A stretch of DNA of 64,000 bases from Prevotella sp. MA2016 (GTDB lineage: Bacteria > Bacteroidota > Bacteroidia > Bacteroidales > Bacteroidaceae), in assembly GCF_000619825.1 (NCBI RefSeq), contig NZ_JHUW01000007.1, positions 62,001-126,000 on the forward strand, written 5' to 3'. The notes under the pieces are model-generated. The model had not been told where the DNA came from. It worked only from the letters and a program-made list of their open reading frames with translations, and searched no databases. A program made the position numbers and the translations under genes. This document shows positions 8,491 through 17,413 of this stretch, in pieces. Position 1 is the first letter of the stretch. Every line of letters starts with the position of its first letter.

Positions 8491-10032
8491 ATGAAAAATA
8501 TATTCAAATATACTTTCGTAGGTCTGCTGGCTGGTAGCATGGTGTTGACCACCTCTTGTTCTGAAGAACGCATCGAGACAGCACCTACAAGACAAATGTC
8601 TGGACAGGGTCTGCTGGCCAACGGCAATGCCGCACTGGTTGCCCTGAACGGTATCTATCGCGAGATGTACACCTCAGGATGGTCAACAACTGGTAACACA
8701 CACCAGTGCTTTGGTATCACAGCCTACAATCTGGGTGCCGAGGTAATGGGAGAAGACCACATCATGGGTGCATCTGGTTCTGGTTGGTTTTGGTACGACT
8801 GCCTCTACAACGTTAAGAGCCGCTACGCATCAAGTTCATGGCGCAGCTACGATCTGTGGTTCGCCTACTACACTTGGATTGCTAACGCCAACTATATCAT
8901 CGCTGCCGAGGAAACCATGGAAGGTACTCCTGCTGAGGTAAACTACGCCATCGGTCAGGCCTACGCCATCCGTGCTTACAGCTACTTCATGCTGTCGCAG
9001 TGGTTCGCTCGCACACTGAAGGGCCACGAGAGCGAGAAGTGTGTACCTATCTATACTGAGCCAACGACTCCTCAGACAAAGGGTCAGCCACGCGCTACCA
9101 ACGCTGAGGTTTACGCTCAGATTGACAGTGATATCAAGAAGGCCGTTGAGTTGCTGAAGGGCACAGAGCAGAAGAACCCATCACACATCAGCTATGCTGT
9201 AGCACTGGGTATTCAGGCTCGTATCGCTCTGGTAGAGAACGATTGGCAGACAGCTAAAACAGCTGCCAAGGCTGCCATCGAGGCTAGCGGATGCAGCGTG
9301 CTGCCCGCTAAGAGCTTCACCGGTATGAACAACGCTAATGCAGCCAACGTCATGTGGGGTGCTGAGATTATCGCCGACCAGGTTGGTATGTACGCCAGCT
9401 TCTACTCTCACATGGACTTCGAGGCCGACAAGTATGGTTCATCTGCTCCAAAGTGCATCAACAAGGAACTCTATGCTAAGATGAACGAAACCGACCAGCG
9501 CCGCGACTGGTGGGTGGCTGGCAAGACAAACGCAGGACTCCTGCAGGAGAAGTTCAAGTTCACCGACGTTGCTACTTGGATGGGTGACTACGTATTCATG
9601 CGCGTAGAAGAGATGTATCTCACCGCTGCCGAGGCTGAGTGCCGTCTGGGCGAGGAGGCCGCTGCCAAAGAAGACCTGATGGCTGTAATGAAACAGCGCG
9701 ACGCAAAATACACCTGCGACAAGACTGGTACTGCACTGGGTGCAACATCAGCTACTGCTGACGAAACAGGTTCACTGCTCGAGGAAATCCTGATCCAGCG
9801 CCGTATTGAACTCTGGGGTGAGGACGGACGTATGTACACACTGAAGCGCCTGAAGCAGGGCTTCCGCCGTACAGCTGCTCAGGGCTGGCCTGCTGCCGCT
9901 CTGCTGGCTACACGTCCTACCGACGATCCTGAGGCTTTCATGAACGTGCTTACTATTCCACAGGCTGAGTTCGACGGAAACGAGAACATGACTCTCGAGG
10001 CCGACCAGAATCCTGAAGGTGACAAAAAATAA
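8491..10032 (+). CDS. SusD/RagB-family surface nutrient-binding lipoprotein
   Basis: 513 residues. The lipoprotein signal has its lipobox Cys at residue 23 (TTSC), followed by SEER, an acidic stretch like the Bacteroidota surface-export signal. The body has the TPR-like helical layout of SusD: an N-terminal region around 60-230 (AYAIRAYSYFMLSQWFAR is the usual helix) and a C-terminal region with the family stretch RVEEMYLTAAEAECRLGE and LIQRRIELWGEDGRMYTLKR. It forms the lid of the SusC encoded just upstream. Sequence identity to the second SusD at 14576 is low outside the family motifs, so the two pairs probably take different ligands. Confidence 0.95.
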   Translation: MKNIFKYTFVGLLAGSMVLTTSCSEERIETAPTRQMSGQGLLANGNAALVALNGIYREMYTSGWSTTGNTHQCFGITAYNLGAEVMGEDHIMGASGSGWFWYDCLYNVKSRYASSSWRSYDLWFAYYTWIANANYIIAAEETMEGTPAEVNYAIGQAYAIRAYSYFMLSQWFARTLKGHESEKCVPIYTEPTTPQTKGQPRATNAEVYAQIDSDIKKAVELLKGTEQKNPSHISYAVALGIQARIALVENDWQTAKTAAKAAIEASGCSVLPAKSFTGMNNANAANVMWGAEIIADQVGMYASFYSHMDFEADKYGSSAPKCINKELYAKMNETDQRRDWWVAGKTNAGLLQEKFKFTDVATWMGDYVFMRVEEMYLTAAEAECRLGEEAAAKEDLMAVMKQRDAKYTCDKTGTALGATSATADETGSLLEEILIQRRIELWGEDGRMYTLKRLKQGFRRTAAQGWPAAALLATRPTDDPEAFMNVLTIPQAEFDGNENMTLEADQNPEGDKK

Positions 10033-10054
10033 CCCTCTAAAATAAGATAAGATT

Positions 10055-10924
10055 ATGAGAATTAGCAAGAAAATTTTCGGATTGGCTATCGTAGCCGCCG
10101 CCCTTTTCACTTCTTGTAACAAGGACGTAGAGGGTGCCATCTACAACAATCAGGATAATGCAGGCGTATCATTCACTGCTTCTACACTGTCAACAGTGGA
10201 GGTTCCTGCATCCAACCCTGTATTCGACGTAGAGATTGTTCGTGGCAACACTGCTCAGGCAGCTACAGGTACTGTAAACGCTGTCCTGAAGAGTGGAACA
10301 ACCACTATTTCAGGTGTAACCGTATCAAACTTCAACTTCGCTGCCGGCGAGAATAAGACAACCGTTCAGGTTAACATCTCTCCACTGGAGGTTGGTGTAG
10401 CAGGAACTCTGACACTCACTCTAGCAGATGCCGACGCTTCTATCGGTGCTATCACTGCCACCACTATCAAGTGCTCGAAGGCTTACGAGTGGGTATCACT
10501 GGGCAAGGGTACATTCGTTGACAACTTCTTCGGTATGGAGAGTGAGCCTGAGATCATGAAGGCTCAGGGCTTTGATCGCTACCGCGTGATGGCTCCACTG
10601 GAGGATTATCGCACCAGCCCTGCTGCTGCAGCTGACTCATGGACTGCCACATGGTCTGCTCCATACATCGAGTTCTGGGTAGAGAATGGTCTCATTTTCT
10701 GGGATGCGTGGTTCACAGGTCAGAACTATGATGGCGACAAGGCTCAGCCTATCTATGCTCACCACGCTTCAGACTTCAGTGATCTGAACGCAGCTGAGCA
10801 CTGGCAGCACAGCAAGTTCCTCAATGACAAGACCGTTCAGTTAGCTCCTTACTATTACATTGATGGTTTGGGCGGTTGGAACCAGACTCAGAAGGATGGT
10901 ATCGTTGTCATCACCCTTCCATAA
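10055..10924 (+). CDS. Surface lipoprotein downstream of SusCD (SusE-position)
   Basis: 289 residues. A lipoprotein signal ends in LFTSC (Cys21), followed by NKDVEG. Residues about 30-145 look like a Calx-beta/BACON-type all-beta repeat (TVEVPASNPVFDVEIVRGNT then AGENKTTVQVNISPLEVGVA). The C-terminal half is rich in Trp and Tyr (SWTATWSAPYIEFWVENGLI), which suits a ligand-binding surface. I do not recognise a named family. Its place 22 bp after susD and its lipid anchor suggest an accessory binding protein of the SusE/F kind. The second SusCD pair has no counterpart. Confidence 0.8.
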   Translation: MRISKKIFGLAIVAAALFTSCNKDVEGAIYNNQDNAGVSFTASTLSTVEVPASNPVFDVEIVRGNTAQAATGTVNAVLKSGTTTISGVTVSNFNFAAGENKTTVQVNISPLEVGVAGTLTLTLADADASIGAITATTIKCSKAYEWVSLGKGTFVDNFFGMESEPEIMKAQGFDRYRVMAPLEDYRTSPAAAADSWTATWSAPYIEFWVENGLIFWDAWFTGQNYDGDKAQPIYAHHASDFSDLNAAEHWQHSKFLNDKTVQLAPYYYIDGLGGWNQTQKDGIVVITLP

Positions 10925-10978
10925 TGGTTAATATCCAAGATAAGAGAATTTAATCAATCTCTCTTTAAATAAACCGAG

Positions 10979-11016
10979 ATCCCCTCGCTGGTTCTGAGAT
11001 AGAACTGCGGGGGGAT
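10979..11016 (+). terminator. Hairpin after first SusCD operon
   Basis: A long stem pairs ATCCCCTCGC (10979-10988) with GCGGGGGGAT (11007-11016), and inside it GTTCT pairs with AGAAC. The stem is strong but the T-run is poor (ATTGCCATTTT), so the hairpin may be a weak terminator or an mRNA stabiliser. The rest of the gap 10925-11355 holds only the second control region. Confidence 0.5.
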
Positions 11017-11096
11017 TGCCATTTTCGCGAATCGCGACGCCTGGCAAATCACGAATAACAATTTAATAGCGAAAAACAGATTTTTGAATAAAAAGT

Positions 11097-11265
11097 GTAA
11101 GAAGAACCACAAAACTACTTTCATGTTGACCAAAACCAACAAAAATCATAAATAGATGTTAAAAAATAGGGTAATTCTAAACATTTTTAATAAATTTATT
11201 TGCTTTTTACAACAATATGCACTACTTTTGCACCCCGTTAGTGACAAATTGGCGCAAATTTGCAT
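11097..11265 (+). repeat. Upstream control region, copy 2 (with 5031-5200)
   Basis: This is the second copy of the susC control region, collinear with 5031-5200 and carrying the same promoter spacing. It suggests that the two SusCD units arose by duplication or swapping of the 5' module. Confidence 0.75.
11199..11230 (+). promoter_or_regulatory. Promoter of second susC
   Basis: TTTG at 11199-11202, 20 nt, TACTTTTG at 11223-11230. Geometry is identical to the first susC promoter. The leader to the ATG at 11356 is about 120 nt. Confidence 0.75.
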
Positions 11266-11355
11266 AAAAAAATTATAAACATGCGCCGTAAGAGAGAATA
11301 GATAGAGAAGAGATTGATAATATATATAATAAAAGTAATATTTAAAGAGAGATTT

Positions 11356-14300
11356 ATGAAAAAAAGACTAACGTTGTTTTTCGCTAGCCTGTTCCTTTGC
11401 GTAGGTGCGGTGCTGGCTCAAACGAAAGTTTCTGGTACGGTACTCTCGCAGGAGGACGGCGAGCCCCTGATTGGTGCAGCCGTAAAAGTGGTAGGTACCA
11501 CTATCGGTGTGGCAGCCGACATTGATGGTCAGTTCAGTATCGTACTGCCTGAGGGTAAGAATCAGTTAGAGATTTCTTACCTGGGTTTTGAAAAAGTGAT
11601 TGTGAAGGCTAAGGACGGTATGCGCATCTCCCTGAAACCCGATGCAACCACAATCGACGAGGTAATCGTAGTGGCCTACGGCACACAGAAGAAATCATCG
11701 TTCACCGGTTCAGCCGCTACCGTGAAGGGCGACAAGCTGGAGAAGATGCAGGTGAGCAACCTGGGTAAGGCACTGGAAGGTGCTGCTGCAGGTGTGCAGA
11801 TTGCATCTACCAACGGTACGCCTGGTGCCGACGCACAGATCCGCATCCGTGGTATCGGTTCTATCAGCGCCAGCCAGCAGCCACTGATCGTGGTTGACGG
11901 TGTGCCTTACGAGATGTCGCTCAACTCTATCCCCACACAGGATATCGAGACCATGACCATCCTGAAGGACGCTGCTGCCAACTCTATGTATGGTGCGCGC
12001 GGTTCTAACGGTGTAATCATGATTACCACAAAGAGTGGTAAGACAGGTAAGGTGAACATCACCTTTGATGCCCGCTATGGTTTCAACACCCGTGGCGTGC
12101 CCACATACGACGTACTTACCGACGCTGGTCAGTATTACGAAATGATGTACGAGTCATATCGCAACAGTCTGGTTGACCAGATGGGAATGGAGGGTGCATC
12201 TAAGTATGCAGCTGAGCACCTGATTGACGGCAACCTGAAGTATAACGTATTCAAGGGTGTGGCCGACAACCAGCTGATTGACCCTGCAACAGGCAAGATT
12301 AACCCTGCTGCTACACAGCGCAAGTGGAACGACGACTGGAACAAGGACCCATTCAAGCATGGAGTTCGTCAGGAATATAATGCCACTATCACATCAGGTA
12401 CCGAGAACACCAAGGTGTTCGCATCTCTGGGCTACCTGAAGGATGAGGGTTACATGAAGGGGTCGGGCTTCGACCGCTACAACGGCCGAGTGAAGTTCGA
12501 CCAGAACATCGGTAAGGCCATCCGTGTGGGTGGTAACATCGCTTACTCGCACACCGACTATAAAACTTTCGGTGACACTCAGGGAAACTACTCTAACATC
12601 TTTATGTTCTCGCAGAACATCGCTCCCATCTATCCTATTTATTTATATAAGGAAGACGGAAGCCTGTGGCTCGACGACAATGGTGAGCGCCAGTACGACT
12701 GGGGTACACAATACACACGTCCTTACGGTGCTGAGCAGAACCCTCTGGCTGCTGCCGAAGCTAACGTACAGCGCAACGAACGCGACAACGTAAGCTCGCG
12801 TGGCTATTTCGAGTGGACATTCCTCAACGACTTCAAGTTCACTGCCAACGTAGCTTACGACGTTTACAATGGTTGGTACACCGAGCTGATGACTCCCATC
12901 GGCGGCGACGCGCTGAGCGTAGGTGGACGTGGCTACAAGGAGGTTTACCGCAAGGGTGCCCTGAACGTGAACCAGCTGATGGACTGGAACCATACATTTG
13001 CAGGCGATCACAACGTGCACGTTTTGCTCGGTCATGAGAACAAGAACGACAAGTATCGCTACTTCTATGGTGAAATGACGCAGTTCTCTGATCCCACCAA
13101 CCCTGAGTTTGCTAACGCTGCCCAGTACCAGGAGATGACCAGCTACTCTTGGGAGTATGCTCTGGAGGGTTACTTCCTGAAGGGTGAGTACAACTTTGCT
13201 GACAAGTACTATTTCACAGCCAGCATCCGTCGTGATGGCAGCTCACGCTTCCACAAGGACAACCGCTGGGGTACATTCTGGGCAGTAGGTGGTTCATGGC
13301 GCCTGAACGAGGAGGAGTTTATGAAGGACGTGAAATGGCTGAACAGCCTGAAACTCAAGGCCAGCTACGGTACACAGGGTAACGACCACCTGCTGGACGA
13401 GAACGGACTGGACCTGATTCACGTTTACAGCGACCTCTATGAGGTGAACCGTGTGGATGGTGCTGCTGCATTCAGCAAGTGGCTGCGCGGTAATCCAAAC
13501 GTAACATGGGAAAAGAGCCGCAACTTCAACGCTGGTTTCGAGGCTCAGCTCTGGAACCGCCTGAACATCGGCTTCGACTTCTTCATCAAGGAAACACGCG
13601 ACATGCTCTATCAGAGCCCACTCGCTGCATCTGAGGGTAAGCCAAGCTACATCTGGCGCAACGAGATGAACATGAAGAACACTGGTTTCGAAATCGAAAT
13701 CAGCGGCGACATCATCAAGAATAACACTCTGACTTGGAATGCATCACTCAACCTTACTCACTACAAGAACGAGCTTACCAAACTGCCTGAGAGCAAACCT
13801 GCTTCTGAGTTCCCCAACGGTTATCAGGCTGGACGCTACTGGCGTAAGCTCGGCGGCAGTCTCTACGACTGGTATCGCTACGAGTACGTAGGCGTTGATG
13901 CTGAGACTGGTAAGCCACAGTACAATCACTATACTTACGAGACCGATGAGAACGGCAACGTGGTTCGCGATGCTAAGGGCAACGAGGTTGTAAAGAGCAT
14001 TGAGATTGTAAACTCTGCATCTGAGGCTACACTGCGTCAGACAGGCAAGAGCGCTATCCCCGACGTGACAGGAGGTCTCTCTACCACAGTTACAGCCTAC
14101 GGTTTCGACCTGACAGTTTCTACAGCCTTCCAATTGGGTGGCTGGGCATGGGATGCTCAGTATGCTACCCTGATGAACGCTGGCGACAACGGTGAGAACT
14201 TCCACAAGGACATGCTGAACCGCTGGACTGCCACCAACACCACAAGCAACATTCCTGCACTGAACTTCGGCGACCAGAACGCTGGTATCGACAGTTCATC

Positions 14301-14547
14301 TGATTACTTCCTGACCAAGGGCGACTACTTCAGCCTGCGCAACGTAACACTGGGCTACACACTGCCTAAGAAGTGGCTCACACGTGCCGGCATCAGCAAC
14401 GTACGCGTTTACCTCACTGGCGACAACATCTGGCTCAAGTCTAAGCGCAAGGGCTTCGACCCACGCTACAGCTTCAGCGGTTACAACCAGTATGCCGGCT
14501 ACTCTGCCCTCAGCTCTTACTCTGTAGGTTTGAACGTTGCATTCTAA
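11356..14547 (+). CDS. SusC/RagA-family TonB-dependent outer-membrane transporter
   Basis: 1063 residues. I chose the ATG at 11356 rather than the in-frame one at 11314, because it gives the same signal peptide start (MKKRLTLFFASLFLCVGAVL) as the first SusC. Order of parts: signal peptide, CarboxypepD-regulatory-like domain (to about residue 105), TonB entry IDEVIVVAYGT, plug with YGARGSNGVIMITTKSGK, then the barrel ending VGLNVAF. It pairs with the SusD-like lipoprotein 28 bp downstream. The first 28 bases of the coding sequence are identical to those of the first susC; similarity falls quickly beyond the CarboxypepD-like domain. The substrate is unknown. Confidence 0.96.
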   Translation: MKKRLTLFFASLFLCVGAVLAQTKVSGTVLSQEDGEPLIGAAVKVVGTTIGVAADIDGQFSIVLPEGKNQLEISYLGFEKVIVKAKDGMRISLKPDATTIDEVIVVAYGTQKKSSFTGSAATVKGDKLEKMQVSNLGKALEGAAAGVQIASTNGTPGADAQIRIRGIGSISASQQPLIVVDGVPYEMSLNSIPTQDIETMTILKDAAANSMYGARGSNGVIMITTKSGKTGKVNITFDARYGFNTRGVPTYDVLTDAGQYYEMMYESYRNSLVDQMGMEGASKYAAEHLIDGNLKYNVFKGVADNQLIDPATGKINPAATQRKWNDDWNKDPFKHGVRQEYNATITSGTENTKVFASLGYLKDEGYMKGSGFDRYNGRVKFDQNIGKAIRVGGNIAYSHTDYKTFGDTQGNYSNIFMFSQNIAPIYPIYLYKEDGSLWLDDNGERQYDWGTQYTRPYGAEQNPLAAAEANVQRNERDNVSSRGYFEWTFLNDFKFTANVAYDVYNGWYTELMTPIGGDALSVGGRGYKEVYRKGALNVNQLMDWNHTFAGDHNVHVLLGHENKNDKYRYFYGEMTQFSDPTNPEFANAAQYQEMTSYSWEYALEGYFLKGEYNFADKYYFTASIRRDGSSRFHKDNRWGTFWAVGGSWRLNEEEFMKDVKWLNSLKLKASYGTQGNDHLLDENGLDLIHVYSDLYEVNRVDGAAAFSKWLRGNPNVTWEKSRNFNAGFEAQLWNRLNIGFDFFIKETRDMLYQSPLAASEGKPSYIWRNEMNMKNTGFEIEISGDIIKNNTLTWNASLNLTHYKNELTKLPESKPASEFPNGYQAGRYWRKLGGSLYDWYRYEYVGVDAETGKPQYNHYTYETDENGNVVRDAKGNEVVKSIEIVNSASEATLRQTGKSAIPDVTGGLSTTVTAYGFDLTVSTAFQLGGWAWDAQYATLMNAGDNGENFHKDMLNRWTATNTTSNIPALNFGDQNAGIDSSSDYFLTKGDYFSLRNVTLGYTLPKKWLTRAGISNVRVYLTGDNIWLKSKRKGFDPRYSFSGYNQYAGYSALSSYSVGLNVAF

Positions 14548-14575
14548 TCATCCACAATAAAAAAAGAAAGTAATT

Positions 14576-16066
14576 ATGAAAGTTTTGAAATATATGTCAA
14601 TGAGTCTGCTCACCCTGGCACTTGCCTCTTGCGGTAGCGACTATCTTGATACAGACTATACACGTCATCTCGACACAGAGACTGCTGGTGAGGCCGCCGG
14701 ACGCAATCCCGACGTATTCCTCAACGGCATGTGGTCATGGCAGGTAGAATACCAGGGATATCACGATTCATTCGGACTGATGTCATCACTCCTGGCTAAG
14801 GACATGATGAGCGAGGACATCGCCGTGAATGCCTTCCACTACTTCTGCTACGACTACGATTTCGACAACCGCATGTACAACTACCGTCGTACAAGCGAGG
14901 AGTGGGCTTTCCACTACACCGACATCGCTAAGGCCAACGAGATTATCGGACTCTATCCCGAGGGCGGTAAGACTGCCGACGAGAAGGGACTGCTGGGTCA
15001 GGCTCTGGCCATCCGTGGTAATGCCTACGCTTACCTGGTACAGATTTTCCAGACCTATATGAACGCCAACGGCACCATCAACCGCGAGGCTGCTGGTGTG
15101 CCTCTGATTCTCACTACTGCCGATGGCTACACACTCGATGAGCTCGACGCCCTGAAGGGTCGTAACACCGTTGGTGCAGTGCTCGACCAGGCAGAGAAGG
15201 ACCTCACAGCAGCTGTTGAGAACCTGAGCGAAGGCTACAAGCGTCCGAACACCGAGAGCGGAAAGGCTTATATCGACTTGAGCGTGGCTCAGGGTCTGCT
15301 GGCACGCTTCTATCTGCTCACCCAGCAGTGGGACAAGGCTGCTGCTACAGCCAAGGCTGCACGCGCCGACTACGCACAGCGCTCGGCTAAGGAACTGAAG
15401 GACGGATTTATGGATGTAACTGCCAGCGACGTGATGTGGGGCTTCAACCACACTACCGAAACTCAGACAGCTTATGCATCATACTTCTCACACATCTCGA
15501 ACCTGGCTCCTGGCTATGCCGGACTGAGCTACTGCTCGAAACTGATCGACGCACGCCTGTACAACCAGATTGCCGACGACGACTACCGTAAGGCACTCTT
15601 CAACGGTCCTGCTGGCGACAAGACTCAGCCCACAGCTGGTGCACGCCTACCTTACGCCAACCTGAAGTTTGGTAACGACGGTAGCTGGACCATGGACTAT
15701 ATCTACATGCGTGCTGCCGAGATGGTACTGATCGAGGCCGAGGCACTGGCTCGCCAGGGTAAGAACACCGAGGCTGCCGCTGTGATGAAGGAGCTCATGC
15801 AGAACCGTCAGCCAAGCTGGAACGAGACTTCGGTATCTGTTGACGATGTACTGCTGCAGCGCCGCATCGAGCTCTGGGGCGAGGGATTTGCTTACTTCGA
15901 CCTGAAGCGTAACAACAAGGGTATCGATCGTAACTACCCTGGCAGCAACCACCTAGCTGGTAGTCTGCACACCATCCCCGCTCTCGACCCCGCTTGGACC
16001 TACCAGATTCCACAGTCGGAGATGCAGGAGAACTCACACATCAAGGATAGCGAGCAGAACCCCTAA
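14576..16066 (+). CDS. SusD/RagB-family surface nutrient-binding lipoprotein
   Basis: 496 residues. The lipoprotein signal has its Cys at residue 19 (LALASC), followed by GSDYLD, a start common in SusD-like proteins. Family stretches are visible: LGQALAIRGNAYAYLVQIFQ (helical TPR-like core), YIYMRAAEMVLIEAEALARQ and LLQRRIELWGEGFAYFDLKR. It should cap the SusC encoded upstream. It is the last gene of the tandem SusCD region and is closed by the terminator at 16091-16132. No enzyme gene accompanies it, so ligand class cannot be read from context. Confidence 0.95.
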   Translation: MKVLKYMSMSLLTLALASCGSDYLDTDYTRHLDTETAGEAAGRNPDVFLNGMWSWQVEYQGYHDSFGLMSSLLAKDMMSEDIAVNAFHYFCYDYDFDNRMYNYRRTSEEWAFHYTDIAKANEIIGLYPEGGKTADEKGLLGQALAIRGNAYAYLVQIFQTYMNANGTINREAAGVPLILTTADGYTLDELDALKGRNTVGAVLDQAEKDLTAAVENLSEGYKRPNTESGKAYIDLSVAQGLLARFYLLTQQWDKAAATAKAARADYAQRSAKELKDGFMDVTASDVMWGFNHTTETQTAYASYFSHISNLAPGYAGLSYCSKLIDARLYNQIADDDYRKALFNGPAGDKTQPTAGARLPYANLKFGNDGSWTMDYIYMRAAEMVLIEAEALARQGKNTEAAAVMKELMQNRQPSWNETSVSVDDVLLQRRIELWGEGFAYFDLKRNNKGIDRNYPGSNHLAGSLHTIPALDPAWTYQIPQSEMQENSHIKDSEQNP

Positions 16067-16090
16067 TCGTCATCCAATATCATCAATATA

Positions 16091-16132
16091 AAAATCGCGG
16101 AGTTGCTTTGGTGGGCAACTCCGCGATTTTTT
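16091..16132. terminator. Strong rho-independent terminator after SusCD region
   Basis: A stem of about 16 bp (AAAATCGCGGAGTTGC paired with GCAACTCCGCGATTTT) is followed by T-rich sequence. Being nearly symmetrical, with A/T runs on both sides, it can also serve tadA coming from the other strand. Confidence 0.92.
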
Positions 16133-16166
16133 ATGCTATAGCGAACCGCAGTGCTACAATATATAA

Positions 16167-16619
16167 TCAGCGCTTGGATTTGAAAAAGTTCTGCATCAGT
16201 TCGCGGCACTCGGTTTCGAGCACGCCCGTAGAGACCAGAGCCTTGGGATGAAAGGCGGCGGGAGCCAGCAGATGGTAGCCACGCTTGTCGTCAGCCGCAC
16301 CATACACAATGCGCGGAATCTGTGCCCAACCAATGGCACCGGCACACATGGTGCAGGGCTCTACCGTGACGTAGAGTGTGCACTCCGTGAGATACTTGCC
16401 ACCCAGTGTGTTGGCAGCAGCCGTGATGGCCTGCATCTCGGCATGAGCCGTCACATCGCAAAGCGTCTCTGTGAGGTTGTGTGCACGCGACACTACCCTA
16501 TCCTTACATACCACCACAGCACCAATGGGAATCTCACCCGCCTCTAAGGCCAAATGAGCCTCATCGAGCGCCATCTGCATGAAACGCTCATCTTTTTTTT
16601 TCTGTATTTCGTCTATCAT
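16167..16619 (-). CDS. tadA: tRNA-specific adenosine-34 deaminase
   Basis: 150 residues from the ATG at 16619. It converts A34 to inosine in tRNA-Arg(ACG). Zinc-site motifs are clear: HAE at residues 59-61 (proton shuttle Glu61) and PCTMC at 88-92. Length is normal for bacterial TadA. It is a single-gene unit running towards the SusCD terminator and divergent from birA. The -7 box TATCTTTG ends only four bases before this ATG, so the mRNA is probably leaderless. The longer frame upstream would run through the promoter and was not used. Confidence 0.93.
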   Translation of the reverse strand: MIDEIQKKKDERFMQMALDEAHLALEAGEIPIGAVVVCKDRVVSRAHNLTETLCDVTAHAEMQAITAAANTLGGKYLTECTLYVTVEPCTMCAGAIGWAQIPRIVYGAADDKRGYHLLAPAAFHPKALVSTGVLETECRELMQNFFKSKR

Positions 16620-16623
16620 GGTA

Positions 16624-16652
16624 CAAAGATACGAATATTTTTTGTATCTTTG
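16624..16652. promoter_or_regulatory. Mirror-image divergent -7 boxes for tadA and birA
   Basis: CAAAGATA at 16624-16631 is the minus-strand TATCTTTG for tadA; TATCTTTG at 16645-16652 serves birA. The two boxes are 13 bp apart and face outwards. No good TTTG at -33 is seen for either. Confidence 0.65.
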
Positions 16653-16660
16653 CACACAGA

Positions 16661-17374
16661 ATGATGAATTTTAAAATTGTTCACATCGACGAGACCGACT
16701 CGACCAACCGCTGGATGAAGGAAAATGGCGAGGACGAGATGGTTGTAGTGGCCGATTATCAAACGGCCGGCAAGGGATGTGGGCAGAATTCGTGGGAGAG
16801 CGAGCGAGGCAAGAATCTCCTGATGTCGGTACTGGTTCACCCCAAGAAAGTGTCGGCACGCACACAATTCATCATCACCCAAATGGTATCCGTGGCTCTG
16901 TGCAACACGCTGGAACCGCTTATCGATAAGCCCGTGGAAATAAAATGGCCCAACGATATCTACGTGGGCGACAAGAAAATCTGCGGCGTGCTCATCGAAA
17001 ACAGGCTCGAAGGACGACGCATCAGAGACTGCGTGATTGGCATCGGACTGAACGTGAATCAAACGGAATTTCTGAGCGATGCCCCCAACCCCGTATCTAT
17101 CAAACAACTGACAGGCCGCGACACAGACCGCGATGAACTGCTGGCAAGCTTTCTGAACAAGCTGCAGCACGCTGCCGACAACAAGCGCATACATCTTGAC
17201 TACATGCACCGCCTGTACAGACAAAAGGGGCTGCACCCCTTCATGGCCAACGGCAACCGATTTATGGCCACCATCGTGGGCGTGAACGACGAGGGACGAC
17301 TGATGCTGCAAGACGAGCAGGGCGTGCCCCGACTATTTGCATTCAAAGAAGTAACTTTTATTATTGAAAATTGA
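16661..17374 (+). CDS. birA: Biotin--[acetyl-CoA-carboxylase] ligase
   Basis: 237 residues, without the N-terminal DNA-binding domain, so a monofunctional (group I) ligase. It makes biotinyl-AMP and moves biotin to carboxylase carrier proteins. Family motifs: ETDSTNRWMK near the N-terminus, KGCGQNSWESERGKNLLMS (biotinyl-AMP loop) and IKWPNDIYVGDKKICGVLIE. The start could be the ATG at 16661 or the next codon, 16664. The -7 box ends only eight bases upstream, leaving a leader of a few bases. The last codons and stop lie in the AT-rich repeat leading into pyrH. Confidence 0.93.
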   Translation: MMNFKIVHIDETDSTNRWMKENGEDEMVVVADYQTAGKGCGQNSWESERGKNLLMSVLVHPKKVSARTQFIITQMVSVALCNTLEPLIDKPVEIKWPNDIYVGDKKICGVLIENRLEGRRIRDCVIGIGLNVNQTEFLSDAPNPVSIKQLTGRDTDRDELLASFLNKLQHAADNKRIHLDYMHRLYRQKGLHPFMANGNRFMATIVGVNDEGRLMLQDEQGVPRLFAFKEVTFIIEN

Positions 17375-17413
17375 AGATTGAAAATTAAAAATTATAATTG
17401 AAAATTGATAATT
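17362..17413 (+). repeat. AT-rich junction repeat between birA and pyrH
   Basis: Repeats of ATTGAAAATT / AATTGATAATT. The element supplies the last birA codons, its TGA, and ends immediately before the pyrH ATG. Similar elements occur at 19194-19222, 29216-29252 and, weaker, 56161-56185. Confidence 0.7.

Noticed and set aside
10954..11142. Minus-strand frame of 62 codons after the first SusCD operon
   Set aside because: It spans the hairpin and the duplicated control region; composition is that of AT-rich spacer.
5285..16066. Complete polysaccharide utilisation locus with named substrate
   Set aside because: No glycoside hydrolase, hybrid sensor or ECF sigma/anti-sigma gene lies beside the SusCD pairs, so neither a PUL nor a substrate can be claimed.
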